59,844 nt of DNA. It comes from Bacteroidaceae bacterium. Lineage in GTDB: Bacteria; Bacteroidota; Bacteroidia; Bacteroidales; Bacteroidaceae. The stretch lies in contig JAILQO010000018.1 of the NCBI GenBank assembly GCA_024698925.1, positions 1-59,844 of the forward strand, given 5' to 3'. Under the pieces are notes generated by a model. That model did not search any database, had not been told where the DNA came from, and saw nothing but the letters and a program-made list of their open reading frames with translations. Both the position numbers and the translations under genes were made by a program. How positions within the stretch are numbered: position 1 is the stretch's first letter; every line of letters begins with the position of its first letter. Positions 47,181 through 54,132 of the stretch are shown here, piece after piece.

Positions 47181-47188
47181 CAAAGTTA
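47181..47188 (-). promoter_or_regulatory. -7 box of nadB
   Basis: TAACTTTG on the minus strand, 26 bases before the chosen start; a possible -33 TTG lies 22 bases further upstream. Confidence 0.55.
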
Positions 47189-47273
47189 GCGATTTTCAAA
47201 TAAAGAGATGCAAGAAGTGGGGAAAAATGAAAATTTTTTAATGAAAAAGCTCTGAAAGCTCCAATGTTATACG

Positions 47274-47281
47274 TATCTTTG
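47274..47281 (+). promoter_or_regulatory. -7 box of dacB, abutting the start codon
   Basis: TATCTTTG ends only 4 bases before the ATG at 47286, so transcription should begin at or very near the A of the start codon. Confidence 0.6.
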
Positions 47282-47285
47282 CACC

Positions 47286-48563
47286 ATGAAACGACAGAAA
47301 TCAATCCTTTTAGCGCTTCTTGTCATCACGCTCGCTTCCTGTGGAAGTTCCAAGCGGGCTGCACGACAACAGTATCAACCCGATACAGCTATTTATACGC
47401 CCGCCGGAACGGTGAGCCCCAAGACGGTGACGCCTAAACCCAGCAAAAAGTCCCTGACTCCCGAACAGCGCATGGGCCAGCGTCTGGACAGTCTGCTGCT
47501 GACGGCTGACACCTTGCTGCGTACCACACAGCTGGGACTACACATTGTGGACCTCACGACTGGGCAGGTGCTCTATGCCTACAATGCGCAGCATCGGATG
47601 CGTCCAGCCTCGTCCGAGAAGATGGTGACGGCCATCGCCGCGCTGGACCGCTTAGGGCCCAACTATCTGTTCTCGACCCAACTGCTGACAACGGCTACCG
47701 TCGCGGGCGGAACGCTCCAGGGTGACCTATATATTAAAGGTGTCCTGGACCCCCTGCTCTCTACGGCTGATGTCCGCGCTCTGGCTGCTCAACTCAAAGC
47801 TGCTGGCATCCGTAAAATCGCAGGACGACTGATTGCTGATGCTTCGTTCAAGGACGCTGATGAGTACGGCTGGGGCTGGTGCTGGGACGATGAGAATCCT
47901 GTACTCTCTCCATTACTTGTGGATGGCAAGCCTGGATTAGCTGCAGCCCTTCGCACAGCCTTGAAGAATGCCGGCATCACCCTTTCCAAGGGCGTCACAA
48001 CCGGTACGGCGCCCGCTGCGGCCCGACAGCTGACAGCCATCCAGCGGCCCCTTACCGCCGTGCTCCAACCGATGATGAAGGAGAGCGATAACCTTTGCGC
48101 TGAGGCCGTGTTCTATCAACTCAAATCCGCGCAGCCTGCGCAGGGGAAGCACTATAGCAGAAGACAAGCCGCCTCTGTCATCAATGAGGTCATCGGCGGT
48201 GGTGCTTCTTCCATCGCCGACGGTAGCGGACTCTCCCTCTATAACTACCAGACTCCTGAGACCTTCACGCGCCTTCTGGCTTATGCCGCTGCCCGCCCCG
48301 ACAGCATCTTCAACCCCTTGCTCGCAGCCCTGCCCATCGCTGCGGTTGACGGGACGTTGAAGAACCGCATGGCCGACACTCCCGCTGCCGCCAATGTGCG
48401 TGCCAAGACGGGCTCCGTCACAGCTGTCTGCACCCTCGTAGGCTACACCACACAACGCTCCACGGGCCACCTCATCGCCTTTGCCATCATGAACCAAGGC
48501 GTGCCCAGCATGGCCCAAGGACGCAACTTCCAGAATCGCGTCTGCATACTATTGAGTGAGTGA
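47286..48563 (+). CDS. dacB: D-alanyl-D-alanine carboxypeptidase/endopeptidase (PBP4, S13 family)
   Basis: A 425-residue lipoprotein (MKRQKSILLALLVITLASCG, lipobox Cys19) that trims or cleaves peptidoglycan cross-links. The penicillin-binding motifs are SxxK in RPASSEKMVTA, SxN in KESDNLCAEA and KTG in RAKTGSVTAV. The lipoprotein signal fixes the start although the -7 box is immediately upstream, implying a leaderless mRNA. Confidence 0.94.
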   Translation: MKRQKSILLALLVITLASCGSSKRAARQQYQPDTAIYTPAGTVSPKTVTPKPSKKSLTPEQRMGQRLDSLLLTADTLLRTTQLGLHIVDLTTGQVLYAYNAQHRMRPASSEKMVTAIAALDRLGPNYLFSTQLLTTATVAGGTLQGDLYIKGVLDPLLSTADVRALAAQLKAAGIRKIAGRLIADASFKDADEYGWGWCWDDENPVLSPLLVDGKPGLAAALRTALKNAGITLSKGVTTGTAPAAARQLTAIQRPLTAVLQPMMKESDNLCAEAVFYQLKSAQPAQGKHYSRRQAASVINEVIGGGASSIADGSGLSLYNYQTPETFTRLLAYAAARPDSIFNPLLAALPIAAVDGTLKNRMADTPAAANVRAKTGSVTAVCTLVGYTTQRSTGHLIAFAIMNQGVPSMAQGRNFQNRVCILLSE

Positions 48564-48610
48564 AAAGTGAAAGAGTGAATAATTAAAAATGGATAAAAAA
48601 TAGAAAATAA

Positions 48611-48650
48611 TTATCCATTATCCATTATCCATTGTCCATTATCTATTATC
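48611..48650 (+). repeat. heptamer tandem repeat in the SDR gene promoter
   Basis: TTATCCA three times, then TTGTCCA, TTATCTA and a partial TTATC, about 5.7 units, running into the -7 box. Confidence 0.8.
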
Positions 48651-48654
48651 TTTG
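48647..48654 (+). promoter_or_regulatory. -7 box of the SDR gene
   Basis: TATCTTTG, 49 bases before the ATG. Any -33 element lies in or before the heptamer array. Confidence 0.6.
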
Positions 48655-48703
48655 CGCTCGCAATTAACACATATAACTTTTAACTATAACACATTCAACT
48701 AAA

Positions 48704-49507
48704 ATGAATCCCTATCTGAATTTCTCGCTCGAGGGTAAGGTTGCTCTCGTCACCGGCGCCAGCTACGGCATCGGATTCGCTATCGCCAGCGCTTTCGCTG
48801 AGCAAGGTGCTACCATCTGTTTCAACGACATCAATCAGGAACTCGTTGACAAAGGCCTGAAGTCCTACGAAGAGAAAGGTATCAAGGCCCGCGGCTACGT
48901 CTGCGACGTTACCGACGAACCCGCTGTACAGGCTCTGGTCAAGAAAATCAAGGAAGAGGTGGGCTCCATCGACATCCTCGTCAACAACGCCGGCATCATC
49001 CGCCGCATCCCCATGCACGAGATGGAGGCTGCTGACTTCCGTCGCGTCATCGATATCGACCTCAACGCTCCCTTCATCGTCTCCAAGGCTGTCCTGCCCG
49101 ACATGATGGCTAAGGGTCACGGCAAGATCATCAACATCTGCTCCATGATGTCCGAGCTGGGTCGCGAGACTGTCAGCGCCTATGCTGCCGCCAAGGGTGG
49201 TCTGAAGATGCTCACACGCAACATCTGCTCCGAGTACGGCGAGTACAATATCCAATGCAACGGTATCGGCCCGGGCTACATCGCTACGCCCCAGACCGCT
49301 CCCCTGCGCGAGCGCCAGCCGGACGGCAGCCGCCATCCCTTCGATAGCTTCATCTGCGCCAAGACGCCTGCAGGTCGCTGGCTCGATCCTCAGGAGCTGA
49401 CCGGCCCCGCTGTGTTCCTTGCTTCCGAGGCCAGCAACGCCGTCAATGGCCACATCCTTTATGTCGATGGCGGTATCCTTGCTTACATCGGCAAGCAGCC
49501 TAAATAA
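48704..49507 (+). CDS. short-chain dehydrogenase, gluconate 5-dehydrogenase/KduD type
   Basis: A 267-residue NAD(P)-dependent SDR enzyme. VTGASYGIGFAIASAF (cofactor binding), ILVNNAGIIRR (NNAG), ICSMMSELG with the catalytic Ser, YAAAKGG (Tyr-x3-Lys) and the C-terminal YVDGGILAYIG. The start MNPYLNFSLEGKVALVTGA and the GPGYIATPQTAPL segment resemble 5-keto-gluconate / 2-dehydro-3-deoxy-D-gluconate dehydrogenases of uronate breakdown. No kduI or other uronate gene adjoins it. Preceded by a heptamer repeat in its promoter. Confidence 0.88.
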   Translation: MNPYLNFSLEGKVALVTGASYGIGFAIASAFAEQGATICFNDINQELVDKGLKSYEEKGIKARGYVCDVTDEPAVQALVKKIKEEVGSIDILVNNAGIIRRIPMHEMEAADFRRVIDIDLNAPFIVSKAVLPDMMAKGHGKIINICSMMSELGRETVSAYAAAKGGLKMLTRNICSEYGEYNIQCNGIGPGYIATPQTAPLRERQPDGSRHPFDSFICAKTPAGRWLDPQELTGPAVFLASEASNAVNGHILYVDGGILAYIGKQPK

Positions 49508-49529
49508 TCGACGCTATCCAATAAAAGGA

Positions 49530-50005
49530 AAAGGGGAGGGACAATCAGTCTCTCCCCTTCTTTTTTGCATGTTCTAGAATGAATGGTTAATTGGGGCTTA
49601 CTTGCTGAAGACTTTCTCCAGTTCCCTTTCGATTTGCTCTCCGCGCAGACCGCGCCTTACTACTTTTCCGTCGGGAGCGAAGAGGATGATTTCGGGGATG
49701 CCGGTGATGCCGTAGAGATCTTCAGCAATATCCTGTGCGTTGATGATTTGCGGATAGGGAATCTTCTCTTCCTCGATGGCCTGCAGCGTGTCTTCGGGCT
49801 TGTCCCAGGCGGCGATGCCGAGGACTTGCAGGCCCTGGTCTTTATACTTGTTGTAAGCGGCGATGAGGTTGGGAATCTCGCCTCGGCAAGGGCCGCACCA
49901 CGATGCCCAGAAATCGACGAGCACATACTTGCCGCGACCTACATAGTCGGAGAGCCGCGTTGTCTTGCCTTCGTACTCCACAGCGAAGTCCTTGAACATG
50001 TCGCC
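49530..50005. repeat. duplicated segment, copy 2
   Basis: Near-identical partner of 28652-29128, with a handful of substitutions. Confidence 0.88.
49533..49566. terminator. terminator between the SDR gene and the second TlpA-like gene
   Basis: Same hairpin as at 28656; 49533-49557, followed by TTCTTTTTT. It serves the SDR gene on the plus strand and possibly the convergent gene. Confidence 0.8.
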
Positions 50006-50659
50006 GGCCTGCGGTGACTGGGCTTGCTTGACCAGTCCTGCCTTCAGCGGGGCAATATCTACAATGGTGTGCTGCACTTCCTCGCTGCATAAGTCCAGCA
50101 TCGCCAATATGTCCTTTGGGTTCATACCAACATATTGTGAGAAGACAATGAGATAGGTTGCGGCAGGGTCTGCGGCATGTTCCTTGACAAATTTGAATGC
50201 CTCTTCCTTCACCTTGTCGGTTTGGTCGGACAGGTAAAGGTCAGATAGTTTATGATTCATTTCAACACATGCCAAGTTGAGAGGCGTTCCCTCGAAGTCA
50301 AGACCAGCCAACACGATGTTGCCCGGCTCGAGGATGAAAGGGAAGGTATGCTTGCTTTTGTGTTCGCCTTCGTCGTCGCTGATGGTCATTTCCAACACCA
50401 GGTTGGAGTAGAGGGGGTGTTCGATGGTTCCGCTGATCTGGAACTTATTGTCTTCCACTTTGTACTTGACCCGTTTCTGACTTGACGATATAATCGCTAT
50501 GGAGTCGTTCATGATGTACACGGAGTCTGCCCTCACTTTGGTATCTCCCCATCCATACATGAAGTCGGAAAGGTCGCCGCTAATGGTGTAGTTCTTCTCT
50601 TGTGCGTGCCCGGCTACAGCAATGAGTGCGAGTAGCGCGGTGATGATAAAGTTTTTCAT
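49598..50659 (-). CDS. TlpA-like thiol-disulfide oxidoreductase with DUF4369-like N-terminus (paralog 2)
   Basis: A 353-residue secreted protein; start 50659 gives MKNFIITALLALIAVAGHAQ. The frame extends to 50962 but passes the promoter. The N-terminal DUF4369-type domain (about 22-215) differs from paralog 1, whereas the thioredoxin half (active site WASWCGPC, TGIPEIILFAPDG) is almost identical, showing recent segment duplication or gene conversion. Confidence 0.9.
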   Translation of the reverse strand: MKNFIITALLALIAVAGHAQEKNYTISGDLSDFMYGWGDTKVRADSVYIMNDSIAIISSSQKRVKYKVEDNKFQISGTIEHPLYSNLVLEMTISDDEGEHKSKHTFPFILEPGNIVLAGLDFEGTPLNLACVEMNHKLSDLYLSDQTDKVKEEAFKFVKEHAADPAATYLIVFSQYVGMNPKDILAMLDLCSEEVQHTIVDIAPLKAGLVKQAQSPQAGDMFKDFAVEYEGKTTRLSDYVGRGKYVLVDFWASWCGPCRGEIPNLIAAYNKYKDQGLQVLGIAAWDKPEDTLQAIEEEKIPYPQIINAQDIAEDLYGITGIPEIILFAPDGKVVRRGLRGEQIERELEKVFSK

Positions 50660-50700
50660 TTTCTGTGTGTTTTTGGTTGGTAAATCTCTGATTTGCGATG

Positions 50701-50731
50701 CAAAGTTACGACTAAATGAGCGAAAAGCAAA
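50701..50731 (-). promoter_or_regulatory. promoter of TlpA-like paralog 2
   Basis: Minus-strand TTTG (50728-50731), 19-base spacer, TAACTTTG (50701-50708), 42 bases before the start. Confidence 0.75.
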
Positions 50732-50770
50732 GAAAATCTTGTTAAAAATAGGCGCTTTCGGAGCTTTTGC

Positions 50771-50801
50771 TTGTGCGTTCCACGAAGAATGTCTAACTTT
50801 C
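50771..50801 (+). promoter_or_regulatory. probable promoter of the ECF sigma operon
   Basis: TTG (50771-50773), 20-base spacer, TAACTTTC (one mismatch to TAnnTTTG), about 88 bases before the ATG. Confidence 0.45.
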
Positions 50802-50888
50802 GCCCAGAAAAAGCAAAACAAAAAATAATTGAGAAGAATTGCAATGTTTTTCTGTTTTGTGTGTCTATCTAAGTAGAAGAATCCAAAA

Positions 50889-51425
50889 ATGGAGAAGGAG
50901 ACAGACATCCTGATCAACGGCCTGCTCGGGCAGAAACCTGCAGCCTGCCAGCAACTACTCACGGACTACGGTCCGGAGGTGTTCCGCATGATACAGCGCT
51001 TTGTGTCGCAGCGGGAGGATGCGGAAGAGGTCTATCAGGACGTGTTCGTCAAAGCGCTGCGAGGCATCAGGACATACAACCGGCAGGCGTCGCTGGGGAC
51101 ATGGCTTAGCCGTATTGCCTATCACGAGTCGCTCAACTACCTTCGCCGCCGCAAACCGAATCTCGTTTATATGGAAGATCATGCTGGGGGCATAGATGCA
51201 CTCGAGGCTCCGGAAGAGACATCGCTGGACGAGCAGACCGTAGCACAGTTGGAGCGCGCCTTGGCGCTGCTGCCACCCCACGAGCAAGCAATCATCAGCA
51301 TGTTCTACTACGAAGACAGGAGCCTCGCGGACATCGCCTACATTACCGACTCAATTCCTTCTACCGTCGGCTCGCAGCTGAGCCGTATCCGCAAGAAACT
51401 TTACAGAATCATCAAAACTTTCTGA
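50889..51425 (+). CDS. ECF-type RNA polymerase sigma factor
   Basis: 178 residues. Region 2 (about 25-95; FVSQREDAEEVYQDVFVKAL, RQASLGTWLSRIAYHESLNY) and region 4 (about 120-178; LALLPPHEQAIISMFYYEDRSLADIA, SIPSTVGSQLSRIRKKLYRI). Group IV sigma factors switch on a small regulon in response to a surface signal. It heads an operon with a one-TM protein (3 bases after its stop) and a secreted protein, a layout typical of sigma/anti-sigma pairs. Confidence 0.94.
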   Translation: MEKETDILINGLLGQKPAACQQLLTDYGPEVFRMIQRFVSQREDAEEVYQDVFVKALRGIRTYNRQASLGTWLSRIAYHESLNYLRRRKPNLVYMEDHAGGIDALEAPEETSLDEQTVAQLERALALLPPHEQAIISMFYYEDRSLADIAYITDSIPSTVGSQLSRIRKKLYRIIKTF

Positions 51426-51428
51426 GCT

Positions 51429-51995
51429 ATGAATGATTTAAAGAACGATATCAACCTTCGCGAAGCCGCCAGCCGGCGTGAGCAGCAACTGCCGCCCATG
51501 CCTGAAGGGCTGAACGAGCGCGTAATGGGAAGCCTCAAGGAGCAGAAAGCGGTCTCGAAGCGACTCAAGCTCTGGCCCTTGGTGGCAGCGGCCTGTGTGG
51601 CAGGTTTTGTTGCCATTTACTTAGTGCCGCCAAGAACTGCGGAAAAGGGACAGCAACTCGCTTTAGAGGAGCCTGTGGCGACGGAACAACCAACCGCCAA
51701 CGAAGTCATTTCGCCAGCGCCTGAGGCAGTAGCCGAAGAACCTGTAGCGGTTGAACCTGCCGTCAAGCCCGAGAAAGCCCCAAGGCAAAAGCGCGTTGTT
51801 ACCCAAGAACCTGCAGAGGAGCCTTTGCTTGCAGAAGCAGAATCAGCTCAGGAAGAGCCCGAGCAGGAGGATGTCTATCAGCCCAAACAGCCCGACCTGT
51901 ACCTGCTGGCAGTCGCCGAGGCTCAGGATATCCGCTCACGAGGTGAGCAACTTTATCAGGAAGTCAATCATATTATAATGAACGCAAAACCATAG
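51429..51995 (+). CDS. single-pass membrane protein, possible anti-sigma factor
   Basis: 188 residues. A cytosolic N-terminus (about 1-55; NLREAASRREQQLPPMPEGL), one membrane segment (about 57-76; WPLVAAACVAGFVAIYLV), then an acidic Pro/Glu/Val-rich periplasmic stalk (about 78-150) and a short helical end. Placement directly behind an ECF sigma gene suggests an anti-sigma or sigma-linked sensor; no zinc-binding anti-sigma motif is seen, so this is inference. Confidence 0.7.
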   Translation: MNDLKNDINLREAASRREQQLPPMPEGLNERVMGSLKEQKAVSKRLKLWPLVAAACVAGFVAIYLVPPRTAEKGQQLALEEPVATEQPTANEVISPAPEAVAEEPVAVEPAVKPEKAPRQKRVVTQEPAEEPLLAEAESAQEEPEQEDVYQPKQPDLYLLAVAEAQDIRSRGEQLYQEVNHIIMNAKP

Positions 51996-51999
51996 AACG

Positions 52000-53121
52000 A
52001 TGAAAAAGATAATCACCACCATGCTGTTGGCAGTCGTTACTGCCGCCACTTATGGACAGCAACCCAATGCACGAATCCAGCAAATGGATGAGTACTTGCA
52101 GACACAAGACATCAAGGTCAACAAAACGCAGTACAGCCATTCAGGAGGGGTAGGATATGCGGCATCCGCCGTTACGCACTTGATGAGTGCCTGGGAGTCG
52201 TATTTCAGGAAGAAACTGAGCGAAGAAGAGAAGCAACAGCGTATCCTTACGGTCAATAGTCGCATCGCTCAGCAGCATCAGAAGATGGAGGGAATACTCG
52301 ATTACGTCCGCACCACCTTCTCCCGCCTGAGCAAGGAGGGCGCTGAAAGCTATCTATATGAATTCCATAAGAACGGCTTAGATACCGTCAAGTACACCTA
52401 TTTAGGGCCTTTGAAAGAGGCGGCCCGCTTCGACTTTCGTAATACTCCGCACAAAGAAAATCCGAATGGAATAGACGACTATAACGATTATTATGTCAGT
52501 TACAACCACTCCTATACCGTACCCCACGGCATCGCGGAGGACAACATGAAGCCCTTCGACAGCGAAGCCTTCTGCGCACACATCCGGGCCGTCCTGAAGA
52601 AGTTCATGAAGCTGAAGGGAGCAAAGGCCTATCCCGTACATTGGCAGCACGACGAAGGCTTTGAGAAAGCGAGCGATTTCTACCTGATACCCAAATATGG
52701 TCGCGACAAGCATGAGTTCGAGACACATCCGGGCCTCACTACAGGTACCCACTACATCATCCCCTCTCAGCACGAAGCCGAGGCCAAAATCTTGTACAAG
52801 GAACTGGACGCGCTGGCATACGACTACGTAAACAGCCACCCCGAACAACCCTACACGTATAAATTCACCTCTGAATTCCCAGGATCGGATAGCAGTAATA
52901 TTATTCATGGACTCCCCCAAATGGTAAAAGGGGATATCTTTAACAAGAGCGACGAGTTCTTTCTCTGCTGTAAACGCGAACATGACGGCAACTACCACAT
53001 TCTCATCCTCAACAGCAAGGGCGTGTATTGGGTTCCCTGCGACTATGCAATCCTAAAAAGCTACATCAATGGCGAGAAGACCTATCTCAAAGGTATGGAG
53101 CCAAAAGCAAACAATCAATAA
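52000..53121 (+). CDS. secreted protein of unknown function in the ECF operon
   Basis: 373 residues with a signal peptide (MKKIITTMLLAVVTAATYGQ). No known domain recognised. The mature part is rich in Tyr, His and Lys: a helical stretch (about 60-115) followed by a mixed region with HWQHDEGFEKASDFYLIPKYG and a C-terminal FLCCKREHDGNYHILILNSKG beta segment. It lies 4 bases after the presumed anti-sigma gene, so it is probably the output or sensor of this system. Confidence 0.75.
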   Translation: MKKIITTMLLAVVTAATYGQQPNARIQQMDEYLQTQDIKVNKTQYSHSGGVGYAASAVTHLMSAWESYFRKKLSEEEKQQRILTVNSRIAQQHQKMEGILDYVRTTFSRLSKEGAESYLYEFHKNGLDTVKYTYLGPLKEAARFDFRNTPHKENPNGIDDYNDYYVSYNHSYTVPHGIAEDNMKPFDSEAFCAHIRAVLKKFMKLKGAKAYPVHWQHDEGFEKASDFYLIPKYGRDKHEFETHPGLTTGTHYIIPSQHEAEAKILYKELDALAYDYVNSHPEQPYTYKFTSEFPGSDSSNIIHGLPQMVKGDIFNKSDEFFLCCKREHDGNYHILILNSKGVYWVPCDYAILKSYINGEKTYLKGMEPKANNQ

Positions 53122-53131
53122 ATTATAACGT

Positions 53132-53584
53132 ATGAATATTGGAGACAAGGCGCCCGAAATTCTGGGCAAGGACGAACAGGGACGGGACATCCGTCTGAGT
53201 GATTACAAGGGCCGTAAGTTAGTACTCTATTTCTATCCGAAGGACAATACGAGCGGCTGTACGGCAGAGGCTTGCAGCCTGAGAGACCGCTATGATGAAC
53301 TGCAAGGTGCCGGCTACGAGGTGGTGGGCGTGAGCAAGGACTCAGCAGCCTCGCATGTGAAGTTCAAGGAGAAGCATGCGCTGCCCTTCCCGCTGATTGC
53401 CGATGTGGATAAGTCGCTGATGGAGGCGATGGGCGCGTGGGGCGAGAAGGTGATGTACGGCAAGAAGACGATGGGCACCATCCGCACCACCTTTGTCATC
53501 AACGAGGAGGGCATCATCGAGCAGATCTTTGTTGGCAAACAGGTGAAGACCAAAGAGCACGCCGAGCAGATTCTACAGGTGTAG
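53132..53584 (+). CDS. bcp: thioredoxin-dependent thiol peroxidase (bacterioferritin comigratory protein type)
   Basis: A 150-residue peroxiredoxin: LVLYFYPKDNTSGCTAEACS with the peroxidatic Cys in SGCT and the resolving Cys five residues later, GVSKDSAASHVKFKEKH, and TMGTIRTTFVINEEG. It reduces peroxides using thioredoxin. 10 bases after the previous gene, so it may share the ECF operon. Confidence 0.95.
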   Translation: MNIGDKAPEILGKDEQGRDIRLSDYKGRKLVLYFYPKDNTSGCTAEACSLRDRYDELQGAGYEVVGVSKDSAASHVKFKEKHALPFPLIADVDKSLMEAMGAWGEKVMYGKKTMGTIRTTFVINEEGIIEQIFVGKQVKTKEHAEQILQV

Positions 53585-53677
53585 CAAGTCCTAAGAGGGA
53601 GACAGCTGCCAAAGTAAATAAAAGAGGGGGGCTGCTGCTGCCGCAAAGCAGTACCTCTCCTTACCGCATTTTCATCC

Positions 53678-53730
53678 CTGATCGTGAAAAAGTTGGTGGT
53701 TTTCTTGGCGTGAATGGGATTAATCGCTAC
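53678..53730 (-). repeat. 53-bp dispersed repeat, copy 2
   Basis: Partner of 32658-32710, opposite orientation. It carries the promoter at 53705-53735. Confidence 0.75.
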
Positions 53731-53735
53731 TTTTG
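53705..53735 (+). promoter_or_regulatory. promoter in the 53-bp repeat
   Basis: TTG (53705-53707), 20-base spacer, TACTTTTG (53728-53735), 30 bases before the small ORF at 53766. Confidence 0.7.
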
Positions 53736-53765
53736 CAGCGAAAGTAAATAAAATAGGAATGAATC

Positions 53766-53906
53766 ATGACATTTCTCAATCAGTTTCACAAGGAAGTGAC
53801 GGAGCGCAAGATGCGGAAAATTGCCGCATCGCAGCAGTCACCGATGAGCTCGAGCGACTTTGCGGAGTACATGAAGCGCAATCTGGAAATGGCCTCCAAG
53901 ATGTAA
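53766..53906 (+). CDS. small protein of 46 residues, unknown
   Basis: MTFLNQFHKEVTERKMRKIA then SQQSPMSSSDFAEYMKRNLE and MASKM. It follows a good promoter by 30 bases, has codon use like a real gene and reads as two amphipathic helices, the second with basic and acidic faces. No family recognised; it may be a small regulatory or toxin-type protein, or a remnant. Confidence 0.5.
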   Translation: MTFLNQFHKEVTERKMRKIAASQQSPMSSSDFAEYMKRNLEMASKM

Positions 53907-53980
53907 ATAGTTACGAAAAGGAGCAGCGTGCCGCTGAAGAGGACTGTGTGGAGAGGCGTGTTTTCTAATTATTCTCACAG

Positions 53981-54064
53981 CTTGAAAATAAATTATCACG
54001 TCGCGAAAATAATATTTCATGGTTTGAAAATAATATTTCACGGCGTGATAATAATTTAGAACCT
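53981..54064. repeat. four 21-bp tandem units
   Basis: Units at 53981-54001, 54002-54022, 54023-54043 and 54044-54064. The best two read CGCGAAAATAATATTTCATG and TTTGAAAATAATATTTCACG. On the minus strand each is a 16-base ATGAAATATTATTTTC-like word with a 5-base spacer. Confidence 0.7.
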
Positions 54065-54132
54065 GCATATAAAGACTTTTATATCTGGTTATGATAATTT
54101 TTATTCGCTAGGGACGTGACTTGATAGAGGTA

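Noticed and set aside
48611..48650. Heptamer array considered as CRISPR
   Set aside because: Units are 7 bases without spacers; a simple tandem repeat.
53981..54064. 21-bp tandem units considered as a mini-CRISPR
   Set aside because: Spacers would be only 5 bases and no cas genes are nearby.
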